This document shows positions 33,322-45,457 of a stretch of DNA of 64,000 nucleotides, one piece after another. The DNA lies in NCBI RefSeq assembly GCF_009389715.1, contig NW_024067666.1, positions 1,219,001 to 1,283,000 on the forward strand. Reading direction: 5' to 3'. The stretch comes from Phoenix dactylifera. Its lineage: Eukaryota; Streptophyta; Magnoliopsida; Arecales; Arecaceae. Below the pieces are notes generated by a model, which had not been told where the DNA came from, searched no databases, and worked only from the letters and a program-made list of their open reading frames with translations. Both the position numbers and the translations under genes were made by a program. The number at the start of each line of letters is the position of its first letter. The stretch's first letter is position 1.

Positions 33322-35643
33322 TCAGCTTGGAGGAACCCCTGGGTCGGAAACGGCGAGCGCGTCCGCGAAGGGTAGGGAGATGGTTGGAGAATCGGCAGGC
33401 AATGGCATCGGAGGGGAGTCGAGGAGGGAGACCCCACTCAGGTCAATTCCGGGGTATTTAGCGGACACCCTTGCCAGGCCTTCATCGAAGCCTAAGGCAA
33501 AGGAGTCGGACCCTGCGTCCGACATGTCACGGATGAACTCGGCGGACTGACGATAGGCCTGTACCGCCTGACGCCCGATTTCCGCGCTCTTCTCGGCCAG
33601 CGCCGCCTCCGCTCGCTCCGTAATCTGAGCTTTCGCTTCCATGACCTTCGCCACAATCTGGTCGTCCGCCTCGGAGGAGACCCTCAGCAGATCGGCCCGA
33701 GCCTCCATGCGCTTCGCCTCGGCAGCGACGCGAGCAGCCTCAGCCTCCTCCAGGCGCGAATGAAGCTCCTGGTTGCTCGCACGAGTCCCCTCAAAGGCCG
33801 ACTCCAATTCGGCCAGCTTGGCTTCAAGAGATCGGGCTCGGTTGCGGGCGTTGTCGGCCGACTGCTGGGCCTTCTCCCACCTCTCCCGGAAGTCGGCAGC
33901 CTTCCGGGACTGCTTTTCGGCCCGCTCCTCCGCCTTCCTGATCTCGCTTTCGAGACCCGAGGCAACCTTGAGTTGCTCCTGAGCCTCCAACAGTTGCCTC
34001 TCGAGGGCGGCGAAGCCGAGTGCCCGCTCTTCGGCCACCTGGAGCCTCGTCTCGAGGTCCCTGGTCGTCCTCCCCGCCGCAGCCCGGCCTCCCTCCTCTA
34101 CAGCTTTCAATCGGCTCTCGGCCCTCGCCAGAAGCCTCGCCTGTTCCTCGTGGCTCTCCTCCAGGCGGATCATGTATTGGGCGAGCTAAGAGGTAGGAAA
34201 AATGAGAGCGTCAGACGGGGATCAATAGAGCCTATAAATGACGAAAGCGACCAAAAGAACACTCACCGACATGAGACAGACGCAGCTGGCAGCTCCAACT
34301 TCAGGGATACCCATCTGCCGGACCTGCCTACGGTCCCTCTCCAGCAGCACCGTCTCGACGAGGTTTCGGGCGCCGGCGAAAGTGAAGGCCGACCCCGACT
34401 TCGCCCCGGAGCCGGATGGTGGTTCTGCAGCCTTACCCTTACCCATCGCTTGGGGGAGAGTCATGCCGACCGTGCTCGGGGCGGGGGCCGCGCCAGAAAT
34501 CGACAGGGTCCCGCTCGGCCGGGGCCTCGGCGCGCCCCTCCTTCCCGTATCATCCGAAGCCGACCGAGTCGAAGGCCGGGCTGGGGACCGACCGCGTCCA
34601 ACCCGGCCGTCTCGGGCGCGCCCGGATGACACCTCCAGAAAAACGGTAGTCTCATCACCGGAGGGCTGATGCGGCGTCAACTGTCGGTCCGAGCCCACGG
34701 CGTCCCCCTGATCGGTGGGCCCGGACCCGTCTGTCGGCGTCGGAGTCGCTTGCTGGCGGGGCTTCTTCGCCGGTGGGACCCCGCTCGGAGGTGTCCGTTT
34801 CTTCCTCCGGACCGCTTCCAGTAGGGACGCCCTACTAACAGCCATTGCCTTGTCCGACTGCATGACGTCGTCGATTTCTGCAAAAAGGATGAGATGGTTA
34901 GAAACCGAGAAACTGATGGAAAAAAGAAATGAAAGAGGAGAAAAGAGCTAAAAAGAAGAAGTAGTGGCGGGCTCACGGTCGGCGGGGACCGAGCTCAGAC
35001 CGACGTTCACCAAGGCATCCTCGGAAATAAAGCGAGCCACCGGGGGGAGCCGGCCCTCGCCAACCAACCCCCTCAAGACGGCGACGCCATCGGACTCCTC
35101 CCTCGACAACCTCGATAGGCCGATCGGAGACTTCATCGGCGTCTCCCAGGTTGTCCCGATTCCCCAAGAGGGATCTACGTCGATGAAAAAGAAACGCTCC
35201 TTCCAGCCATGAATGGAGGAAGGAGCCTCCTTGACGAGGCCGCACCCTCGCCGCGCCGCAAAGCACCACCACCCTCTGTCCCGGGGGTGGCCGTTCAGGC
35301 CGTAGCATTCCCAAAAGACGTTCAGGGTGGCGGGAACCTCGTGCATGCGGCAGAGAACCTGGAAGGCCGTCAGGGTACGCCATGAGTTCGGCACCAGTTG
35401 CGTCGGCGCCACTCTTAAACCTCGAAGCACCTACACGACTAAGTCCGAGAGGGGAAAGCGGAACCCAGCCCGAAGGATGTCCTCATTGATGGCGACCTTC
35501 CCTGGAGGAGGATGGGACATCCTCTCCTCAGGCCCCGGAAGCGTAACGTTGCAGGCTTCGGGAAGGTGGTACCGGGCCACGAACCTACCTAGGTCTTCGG
35601 GGACCAGCTCCGACTGAATGCGGTCCGCTCTTACTTCGTCCAT
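33322..35643 (-). CDS. Element A antisense coding region (putative gypsy-type transposon protein)
   Basis: On the minus strand, reading from 35643, the sequence gives MDEVRADRIQSELVPEDLGR and ARYHLPEACNVTLPGPEERM. It then gives the aromatic stretch TLTAFQVLCRMHEVPATLNV and RFFFIDVDPSWGIGTTWETP. This matches the plant family usually called 'putative gypsy type transposon' (Transposase_28). A proline/serine-rich linker follows (34222-34863), then a long alanine/glutamate-rich coiled coil (33322-34173). Antisense genes before the 3' LTR are known in Tat elements. The parts lie in several frames separated by intron-like gaps, so it is spliced, or broken in about two places. Confidence 0.7.
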
Positions 35644-36178
35644 CCCTAACGGCCAGTGAATCTACGGTCAGGACGGGGTCAAGAGGGGAGAAGGGACCGG
35701 AACGACTGGGGTACACTAATACGAAAGGAGAAAGTACGGAGAGCCCTAAATTGAAGAGTGGGGCAACTCACCGGAAGGGAAGGAAGAACGGCTCCGAGAG
35801 CGTCAAAGGAGGAGCGAACGAACAGTCCGACGGCAACGGCAGCAGCACAAGGGAGAAACTCGAGGATGCCTGTGAAGAGAAAGGCGGACGGGGGAGGGCC
35901 CCCGGTTAAATAGGCAGAAAGGCGGGTGACGCCTCGGTGACGCCAGAGGACGCCTGGCTACCGAAGGATCGTTCGCGCCCCAAAGGCGAATCGACGCTAT
36001 TAAGGAAGGATGTCCGCCGAAATCCGCAGACCGTCAGATCAGCGACAACCGCCATACGCCATAAAGAAGGCGGGGAGATCGGAGCGCGCGCGCCTTTCCG
36101 AGGGATGGCGGCAATCTCGAAGCATCACTCCCTTCACCCGTTCCCCTCCTGGTTCCAGGCTCGGAAGTGGGGGGCTAC

Positions 36179-37050
36179 TGTTACGGGGGAACTTAGCCAC
36201 CATGCCCCATGTGACCGGCACGCGCGCCCAGGAAGACTACGGCTGCCCCTTGATCCAGCAATCCGACCTCGGGTCGGATATCTTCGGCTCCGCAGCCCGA
36301 CCCCGAGTCGGCTGCCCCTTGGTCCAGCAATCCGACCCCGGGCCGGATATCTTCGGCTCCGCAGCCCGACCCCGGGTCGGCTGCCCCTTGATCCAGCAAT
36401 CCGACCTCGGGTCGGATATCTTCGGCTCCGCAGCCCGACCCCGAGTCGGGTGCCCCTTGATCCAGCAATCCGACCTCGGGTCGGATATCTTCGGCTCCGC
36501 AGCCCGACCCCGAGTCGGGTGCCCCTTGATCCAGCAATCCGGCCCCAAGTCGGCAATCTCTTGACAACAACAGACTGTTCCCCTGAGGCACGCCGCGGCC
36601 CCCTGCTCCACTACTCCCTGCAACGGCCGTATCCGGCGCTGCCCCACGATCCCCTGTAACAGCCGTACAAAGCGGAGCTCCACTACGCCCTGCCATGGCC
36701 GTACCCGGCGCTGCCCCACGACGCCCTGTAACGACCATGTCAGTGGCAACCCCATCGTGCCACACGATGACCAATCCCCAGAAAAACCCCCCAGCCTGAT
36801 ATATATGCGGCTGGGGGGGAAGGGGAGGGTAAGAAAGATTTTTCAGAGTATCATCTTACCTGCTACCTCTCCTTCTCCTTCTCCTTCGATCTCCCCTGAC
36901 TTGATCGTCGGAGGGCCCCCACTACCCTGGAGGTGGTACGAGGCTTGCTTGCAGGTTTCCCGGCGGAGGGCGGAGCGCAACCAAAGCAATTCAAAGGGAA
37001 CCCCGTTCACACCGCTGTGCCAATCGTTCTCGGTTTGGACCCCAGCAACA
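36179..37050 (+). repeat. 3' LTR of element A
   Basis: This 872-bp repeat is preceded by a short G-rich polypurine tract (AAGTGGGGGG) and ends CAACA before the GAGTG duplication. It has four full 69-bp units and one partial, one unit fewer than the 5' copy. Confidence 0.93.
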
Positions 37051-37055
37051 GAGTG

Positions 37056-39610
37056 AATAATGTTTATTCTACTTGTTTTGACTAGTTTCCTTTCCATGCA
37101 TTTGGGGTTCTCTTTTTATCACTAGCTTAAAATACTGCAATTTGGATTGTAGTTGTCAGCATTTGCACAAACGTGTGCAGACTTGAGGTGTTTCATGTGA
37201 AAGAATTTTGGATTTGCCTAGTTCGAGAACGACACTTCGTGTTCCTAGATTACTAATATCACAATCATTGACAAGATAGTGAGACACCTCTTTTGAGGAG
37301 AAGAGAGGGTTGTAAAGTGACCACTCGTTCACAAGAACCAAGCAATTATCAGCTTTCAAAAATTCAGAATCATATCTTGAACATCAGATCTCTTATATCT
37401 AGGTATTATCGACATAGCTAAATGTGTCGCGCTTATCCCAATCATCTGAAGTACCTACTAGATCAGATGTTATGCTCTTTCCTCCAAGTATTGTACCCAG
37501 GAGCGGCCCAATATATTTGGAGGCCTAAGGCCATTTTGTCTTTGAGGCCTTTCCTGCAGTGGGCCGACCTAAGGCGAATTCACAAGGGGCCTTTTTTCTT
37601 TTCATTTTGTCTTTAAGGCATTTTCTGCGGTGGGCCTTCTTTAGGCCGGGGCCTTAGACGACCACCTGAGTTGCCTAAGGGTTGGGCCGGCTCTGAATTT
37701 GTACCTACATCACAGGAGTCACATTCAAACATTGTTTCTCATGTTTTATAGGATCTAAGTATGAAATCAACAAACACAAAAGGTCACTAACTACTGAACT
37801 AAAGGGCTTGCCCAGAGGCCTGGTGTTCAACCCTAAGTAAACCGAAAATAATATTGATTTAAGTAATGATAACTATAATAGTAATGTTAGTTCTTACTTG
37901 AATATGATGCAGGCTGAACTCCTACTTTATGGTTATACGATTAAGATCTCTCTTACGCTAAATTATGACAAAAATCCTTAGGGGACTAATTATATGAAAA
38001 TTGCCAACAGGATATCATGGATGCATTAGATGCACTGGAAATTATATTGGAACAAGATCAGGTCGAATCTATACCCTTCACTGTCGAACAATTGCTAGGT
38101 AATCTAGAACTATTAAAGGATATAGAGCAAGGACTCATATATGTCTAATGGATCTAAATCCTATAAATTAGATTAATATCAAGTCAACTTGCTATCTTAG
38201 AGGTAGTCCAATATACATTAATACGAAGAAAGAAAGATTTCCAACACTTGGATCACCTCAATTGGAGTCTAGACAAGGATGCTATAGCCAAAATATTAAA
38301 GTGGTATCAATATAGTCCAATCTATTATCTGACGAGGGCAACTCTACCATTTATATTGTATGTGATGGCCATAACCCTACCACCAAATCACTTATCAGAT
38401 GATAAAACCTTGCTGTTAGGTGCTTATTTGATTCCCATTCCAATCAGGAATTATCTAATTAATGGCGCGCAACTCTAGTACTGTTAATTAGTTCAATCTA
38501 ACATCACATTAGCCAACACTGGATTAGTGTCTGCATTCAAAAGCACCATTAAGATGCATGATTAGTTCTAGATCATGTCTAAGTCGAATTCTAGGTGCAT
38601 CCACTACGTACCTATTCATTGCTAGAGAACTTGGAATACTGTAAGTACCCCAAGTACTTCTCTTTCTTGATTGTGAATGGTGAATAGAAATAAATTTATG
38701 AGTGCCCTTTGTGAATATTTTTTTGTGTGTTTTGCAATCACATAGCAACCTAGTATGCTCCGAAACTTCTTTCTTCTCGTTCAAATCCGGATGGTCATAT
38801 GTGAAACGAGTGGGATGATACTAGAGATATGGAAAACCCAAGTGACAACTTATGCGACTTTGGCTAGATTGAGGGCTTCATTGATGAGACTCTGAATAGT
38901 TATTCTAATTTATATTTAGTTTCAAATTATTTTGTTCTTCTTTCCATAATTATTATAGAATATAAAAATATTATTTATTATTTATTGTTCTGTATTAGTT
39001 CGTTTGGTATGTCTTGCACTAGACAATTCAGGGCGGCTAACATTGGTTTGAAGTATTTTTGACAAAGATTCATCATCTTAAACTTATAACTAGTGGTAGC
39101 AATTGAGGTTAACCATCATGTCTGTCTAAATTGAACATGGAGGTTGCTTTATTTGGACCCGTCCCATGTAAAAAATCATAAACTTATCAATCATCTATCA
39201 CTCTTGGGTCTAGAGTTGTATTCTCAAGAGAAGTTCAGAGTGGTCTTTGTGAATCCCGGAAAAACAAAGATAGAAGCATTCATTTTCAATTACACCTAAC
39301 CAAATACGAATCAAGTTAACAAGCTTCAGTCACTAGACAAATCTTAGAACACCACAAACTTTAAGTAGTGTTTGTTTTGAGATAAAAACTATAAACAATG
39401 TTCGAACATAAACAACTATCATAATTAGAGCTATCAATTGAGCTAATAAATTTGAGCTTATTTTAAACTTGGTTCGAATAAGGTCAAATCAAGGTTTATT
39501 CAAGTTTCATTAAACCAAGCTTAAACTCAATTCATAAACTTGGAATTAATACTTGAGGCCGAGCAAGTAATTAAATTGTCTCAATCAAACGTATTTATAA
39601 AATTTAAAAA
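37056..39610. other. AT-rich intergenic region
   Basis: Apart from the MITE at 37498-37695 I see only short frames without domains. A stretch near 39420-39600 rich in TTGAGCTTAA-type words may be an old hAT-derived relic, but it is too decayed to call. Confidence 0.45.
37498..37695. mobile_element. hAT-like MITE
   Basis: CAGGAGCGGCCCAA at the left is mirrored by TTGGGCCGGCTCTG at the right, with two mismatches. Inside, GGCCTAAGGCC and CTAAGGCCCC-type words occur in inverted pairs. TTGTACC flanks both sides, directly on the left and offset by three bases on the right, so the target duplication is decayed or the right end is imprecise. There is no coding capacity in 198 bp. Confidence 0.6.
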
Positions 39611-39619
39611 TGCCCTCTC

Positions 39620-39920
39620 TCCTACAATGCATTGCAAATCAAGATATTGGAATTAGACTTGCCAATAGATTCATAACTTCTTAGGCACATTCGGTATGCA
39701 TTCGAAACCCATTTACTTGTAAGAGTGCATCTTGGGTTTGTCAATTATATTATGGTCAGACATGGTCAAATTAGAAGAGGCCAGTGGTATTATTGTGGGT
39801 CAATCAATTGGGGAACCAGAAATTCAACTAACATTAAGAATTTTTCATGCTAGTGGAGTATTTCTAAGTGGAGCCGCCGAATATAGTTCCTTCTAGTGGA
39901 AAATTAAATATTCAAGCACA
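39620..39920 (+). pseudogene. rpoC2: Nuclear plastid DNA: fragment of rpoC2
   Basis: The plus strand reads CIANQDIGIRLANRFITS, then [19 protein letters not shown], then [20 protein letters not shown]. These are consecutive blocks of the plastid RNA polymerase beta'' subunit, including the conserved GQSIGEPG-type motif. Stops and frame changes separate the blocks (for example a TAG after ITS), and many codons differ from the plastid form. This is therefore an old plastid-to-nucleus transfer, not a functional gene. About 300 bp are recognisable. The flanks from 39921 to 40316 are AT-rich and could be further plastid sequence decayed beyond recognition. Confidence 0.82.
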
Positions 39921-40316
39921 CTACTATATAAAAAAACTTTGATCATGAAGTAATCATACATTTCAAATCTAGGCAAATATCATCCCAACAACAAGTTGAT
40001 CAAGGCTTGTATTTCACTTCAATTTGCAAACTAAAATTGAACCCAATTAAAAATGAATAAATAAAATTTGCTCTCAAAATTTAGGTTTTGGAATAATTGA
40101 AGAAGAACAATTCCATTATTCACAAACTCAAATATTATCCAACGTGTCAGTAATCCATCAAGCAATTCTTGTGAAACCGACAGAAATCTTCGTGTCAATC
40201 GTATGTTTCAATTTATACAACAATGTTCTTGACACCAAGAACCCTCATAGGAAGCGAGACCAAAGTCGTAGTAAGTCAATCTCTTTGGGTCTTTGAATCG
40301 GTGCCGGTAGATCTTA

Positions 40317-40765
40317 GGGTTCGTTTGGTTCGCAGAAAAAAAAGAAGGAAAGTATGGTCAACAAAAAAGTAATGAGATGCTTCTTGCTTGGTTGGAGTAT
40401 TTAAAGAAGAGAGATGGAAAAAGTTGTATTCTCATGCGAATATGATTCCTACATTTTATGGAAAAGTCTTTTTCATGAGAAATATAGGAAAATTACTTTT
40501 TCGTGAGTCGAAAATCATTCTATTTTTATTTTTTCAAAAAAAACCCTTTAGTATTAAAGAAGAATTAAATACCTAATTTTTATTGAGAGTATAATAAGAA
40601 TTACACATAATTTTTTCAAAAAAATGGATGGTTAATTAAACATAAGTATTTTAAAAATTTAACATTTTTTTTATCAATGAAACCTGCCAAAAATATTTTT
40701 TTTGATATTTTTTTTAAAATCATATTTGTAGAAGAAAAAAAAGCTTACGCGAACGGAACGAGCCC
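40317..40765. mobile_element. MITE with GGGTTCGTTTGGTTCGC ends
   Basis: GGGTTCGTTTGGTTCGC at the left is mirrored by GCGAACGGAACGAGCCC at the right. The flanking trinucleotides are TTA and TCA, close to the TWA duplication of PIF/Harbinger (Tourist) elements but not exact. The 449-bp interior is AT-rich with A and T runs and no transposase. The assignment to Tourist-like is tentative. Confidence 0.6.
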
Positions 40766-40973
40766 TCAAGGAAACAACAAATAAGCAGCGATTTCCGATT
40801 CCAATAAGCTTTCTTTTGCATTTTTCTTTCCCCGTCGTTTTCTGGAAGGAAGTTACCATCCTTCTCTCTCACACCCCCTTCACTACACTATTGGTGGGAA
40901 AGAAGAATCCGTACTCCCTCTTCGATCGCGATTCCGGCTAGGGTTTGGCCCGCCTGGGTGCTCCGTTCCGGCC

Positions 40974-43900
40974 ATGGCGTCATCCGCGCACCTCCGCTTA
41001 ATGTCGGACCTCAAGGCCATCAAGAACGAGCCTCCCGAGGTCCTTGGGATTTTTTTTTTTTTTATGCTGATCGTTTCCAAATTAATCATTAAAAAGTGAC
41101 TTGTCCTCCATTTTTGTGGAATTTTTCATGAAAGATGGGTTCTTGATGGGGTTGAGGGTCATGAGAATGGCAGGGATGCAGTGCGAGCCCCTTGTCGGAC
41201 TAGAATTTGTTTGTGTGGAGCCGACCATCTTCGGCCCCGACGAAACCTCATGGGAAGGTACGATTTTTTGGATTCTTTTCTTGTGGAATTCGTGCAGTTT
41301 TCGTTATGAAAGGTATTTTTGTGGGAATGGCTGTTAGTGTTGTGGTCGGGGAATTGCAGGTGGTGTGTTTGGGCTGCGGCTGACGTTCGGGGACGATTAT
41401 CCGGAGAGCCGCCTCGCGTACTTCGGAGGTGTTTCATCCACATGGTTAGTTCTTGGGTCCAAATGGAGTTGCAAAGCTTAACAATTGAGTTTAATTCATT
41501 TGGATACAAGACTGTGATCAAATTAAATAACATGAATGCCGTTGTTTGATGTTCTTGTTTAGGTTCTACTGTTGCTAGCTACTTGTTGTTTGCATATGTT
41601 ATAGGATGAAGTTAGCGGGATCTAGTTCTGCAATGTGTTTCTTTGAGTTTTCTCATTGATCCTCATGCCCCCCTACCCTCCCCTTTTCTTTGGTCTTGGA
41701 AAATGCTTGTGGCGGAATTAATCTTGAGGATAAGAACCTTTTAATCTTTGTCATTCTATTCCCGTAGGTTCATCTGGAAATGTTACTCGGGATCAATTTG
41801 GCATGGTGATTTTAGGTTCTGATGTATGGTTCAGCCAATGATACATATATGTTTATAGGTTCTGACGTCTTGCATGTATCATGAATTGTTGCCCTTTGCT
41901 TCAATTTCAACCAGAGAGCAGAGTATGAGACCGTCTCATCTCAAACAGAACGTCCACAATTCAGAGTTTTATTCTGCTGCAGGAACCACTTTAGAATCAA
42001 ACAAACTTGTATACGTAGCCAAGTTTGTAGAACGACTCAGTTCATGATTTGATGGAGTCCTTGCATTGTCATAGGTTAGGAAAAATTTTCGTAAGGGTTG
42101 TTGTAGTCCATGAGTAGATACAGACTCAGCATGCTTTTCATCTATTCCCATGTAATTTGTTGTTCCATCTGTAGGTTCATATCCTGTTGATGCATCCTCC
42201 ACATGTAAGCAGTTCCTCTTAATTTTGCAGAAGAAAACTGTTCATGCCTCTAGAAGCTGATGCCGATCTAAGGTAGCATTGTAATAACTATGGCAAATCT
42301 TCAATTCTTTGGAGCTGTTTCCAATTTTAGATCTAAGTCCAAAATTAATCAGGGGAAAATTTGTAGCAGCAGCTGTTCTGGACAGGGCGACAAGACAGAA
42401 GAAGAGGGAAAATAAGAAATATATATAACAAGTTGTGGATTGAAAGGAAAAAGAGACAAGTGGGCACTCACCGCTCCAAAGAAAGTAGAAGACCACTCTT
42501 TCTCTTCCAAATTTTTTCCATAAAACCTATGATAGTATTGAATCTCCTTTTATATCAAATCTTAACAGTAATAAAGATAAATCTCTTAAATATCTTCCCC
42601 TCCAGAGGGCGACCTAGGGATAGAGTGAGTGAAGAAAAAGCAGGATGAGGCATACAGACACCTCTGAGGCTTGCATCCACCAACTGCACGTCTTGTTCTT
42701 TTCTCTCTTCTTATTTTAGTTAGACGGCCCCTTAATGAGCTCTACACTTAAAGTTAAGATGATTTGACACTTATTAAGTTGCCAAATTCAACTCACCTAA
42801 GCCCTTAAATCTTGATACTACATGTTCTAATCTCAACTATACATTAGGAGAAAGGGAAAGTAACAACTAACAACAGAAAATAGAGCTTGATGAATGGAAA
42901 ATTAATTAAATTACCAATTGCGTCATCTCTTCTTTGTCTAGACTCGTGCTGGAACCTTGAGGTTTGCTCCTAGGTTGCATGAGCTTAAACTTGATAAGGT
43001 AGGTCTTCATAATAGCAAAATGGCCTTCAAGATTTCATGGCAAGTCCCTCCCTAGCTCAGTTTTCCTTGGCCAGAAATACCCTAAAAAGAAAGTTGCTGA
43101 AAGTTCGACTGCTGGTTCTCAAACATTCTTAAACTTGAAACTCTTTGTTTCTCAAACTTGACAAATCTTTCTTAGGTGAGCCCTATAGACCCTATGGTCG
43201 AGCAGCCTGTGTAAGTGAGAGTGGTGTGTCAGAGTTGAAGGATTGTAGCTTGATTTGTGAATCCTCCCATATAGATGGTATAAGGCTTGGTGGTCATTGT
43301 TAAGATTGAGTTGATAATGTGAGTGATGGGGCATGTGGTTGATTGTGTATTGTAACATATTAAAGCATGTTTGCATGTTACAACTGTAATCTATATGAGA
43401 AGTTATACAGGTGATTAGAAATTTATGCTGTGAAATGTTTAGCAGTCCTAGTAATGAAGTTGAGAGCCAAGCAATGGATACAGAAGGTAAGACACCATGC
43501 ATATGAATATGATAAAGGAAGAAAATGAATATTGTTGAGCTGAAAATCATGTAAGAAGAGAAGTTAAGGGGGATTAGAGAATCAATTGAATTTTTGTTGA
43601 GACACTCAAATATTCAGAAACTGCATGTTTTGACAGATATTGATATCTTAAGACATGTTATCAGGCTCGAGGTTGGTTCTATTTCATTCGCAGTTAGGAT
43701 GATCTCAAGATAGTTAGCTACTTGCTAGTTGGTTTGGTATACCTACTAAATTTATGCCCACTTTCAAGGTAGGATGTCAATTTGACCTGCCAAATCCTCA
43801 TCGTCAATGTTAGCTGGTATGGCATCTCTATTTCTTTCATCTATATTGATGTTCCCGTATAATCTATATTTTATGAATCTAGTTTTAGCTGTGTAATAAA

Positions 43901-45457
43901 ATTTTCCTTCATATATGAATGGTGTTTTAGTATGCCTAGGGAAGAAAGCCCTCCAAGTTTTTAGTATGCATACTTTTAATCATATGCACAAATAAGCATG
44001 TGCACATTATCATACATACTATTTTTTTCACCATACATGACATTATGATACCTATTTTTCATACTTTAAAAAGTCCAAAGACCAAAATCCACAATGAGAG
44101 AAGCAACGTCCTTGCTGCCACTGCAGTAGCTGACCAGCTGCAAATTACAACCAAGCAGCCAGCACCTAGCAAGAAGCAGGAGGAGGAGTCTAGGAAGCAG
44201 TAGTCAATAGGTTGTAGGACACCATAGCCAACAACCTTCAAAGAGGAGGATGAGGAGGCAAGCAGCACAGAAACTAGCAAACAAAACAAAAGGGGGAAGA
44301 AAAAGCAAGAATGGCTGGATGAAGAAGAGACTGGAGTCGACGAAAATGAGGAAGAAAAATCAGAGGAAGGAGAAAGGAAAACATGAAGATGAAGATTCAC
44401 CTAAAAGAAGAAGAAAAAAGATGGAAAAAATATATACAAACCTGACACTAGTGTTGGCCATTGCAGCAGCCGCTACTACTCCTTCCTTGCTACTAGCTAA
44501 CCTGTCGATAGGCCCAGTGGTTGCAACTAGGTTGGTGGTAGGCTTCACTGCCATCCCACTTCGCAATGGGGCTCAAATAGAGAAAAAACAAAGGGGAAAA
44601 ACTCTCAAAGAACTAGGGTTTAAGCAGACTTGCCTCGGTAGTCCAGTCAAATTAAGCACCTAGATGCCGCTTTTAACAACAGCGCTGATTACCTACTAAA
44701 TGTCGACTTCAAAAAAAAAAAAAAATCAGTTATCAATTCTCATTGCTGGGGAGGAGACCAAGTAAATAATCATGTTATTACTATGTAGAATAGATCTTAT
44801 ACTGAAAAACTAGAGGGGCATCTATATAAGCATAGTTGGAAAGTAATTTGCAAAATATATTGTGAACAGGTGTTCCTTATTTGGATCAGAAGCAGCAGTT
44901 TAAGTGAATGAAAATTCAAGTTCAAAAATAGTATAGAATTTCCAAGTCAATTTTTTTTAGACATCAACTCATTATTTACTCAACCTTTGGCAGTTTATAA
45001 TGATGGCACACATCGTATGGACATCATCCAGAGTGCATGGTTACCCTGTCACAATGTTTGTACAATTTTAGCTTCAATCCAGGTCAGTCTTCTTGCCTAA
45101 TCACTACCCTTCACTCTATAGTCCCTTGCCGACCTACATCAGCAGCATTTGCAGGCCCAGTTATGAGTTAACATGTTCTTGCTGTCACTTCTCACCGACC
45201 CAAGTCCTGTCAGCCCTGCCAATCCTGAGGGTGCTCGCATGTTTCAGCATGACATTCAAGCCTATTATAACAGGTTTGTGCAAAATACAGCTTTTCTCTA
45301 GTCATTAAGATCTTAATTTACTATCAAGGGATTGAAAGGTACATAAACCTGGTTATATGTTGGTGGGTACACAAACCTGGTTATATGTTGGTGCATCCAA
45401 CCTTATTCTTGCAGGAAGGTGTGGCGCTGTGCGTGCGAGTCCACTGAATCTTCATAG
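40974..45457 (+). pseudogene. Ubiquitin-conjugating enzyme E2 pseudogene (UBC fold, unprocessed)
   Basis: Six exons follow the E2 fold. 40974-41039 reads MASSAHLRLMSDLKAIKNEP. 41174-41257 has CSASPLSD and IFGPDETSWE. 41360-41444 has GVFGLRLTFGDDYPE. 44994-45082 has YNDGTHRMDIIQ and PCHNVCTILASIQ. 45184-45272 has LLTDPSPVSPANPEGARMF. 45415-45457 is the C-terminus KVWRCACESTESS and stop. Exon phases still match across introns, so this is a genomic duplicate, not a retrocopy. Damage: TAG in exon 2 where E2s have an acidic residue, a 1-bp loss in exon 2, about 8 bp lost in exon 3, and a lost AG acceptor before exon 5. The active-site cysteine of the family's GTLCLD motif reads Arg (GTHRMD). Intron 3 spans 3.5 kb. 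No activity is expected. Confidence 0.88.

Larger units (their letters stand above)
12976..37050 (+). mobile_element. Ty3-type LTR element, Tat lineage (outer element A), interrupted by element B
   Basis: Long terminal repeats lie at 12976-13933 and 36179-37050, both TGTTACGGGG...CAACA, flanked by the 5-bp duplication GAGTG (12971-12975, 37051-37055). Without the nested element the length is about 13.0 kb. Parts in order: LTR, primer site, gag, [element B], protease, reverse transcriptase, RNase H, a second archaeal-type RNase H, integrase, two tandem arrays, an antisense coding region, LTR. The second RNase H after pol is diagnostic of the Tat branch. The LTRs differ at roughly 15 aligned sites (about 1.7 percent) plus two repeat-unit indels. 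That suggests under 1 to about 1.5 million years at usual plant rates. The element is broken mainly by the nested insertion. Confidence 0.93.

Noticed and set aside
44250-44663. 137-residue lysine-rich plus-strand frame
   Set aside because: It lies in intron 3 of the E2 pseudogene, begins in purine-rich low-complexity sequence and has no recognisable domain.
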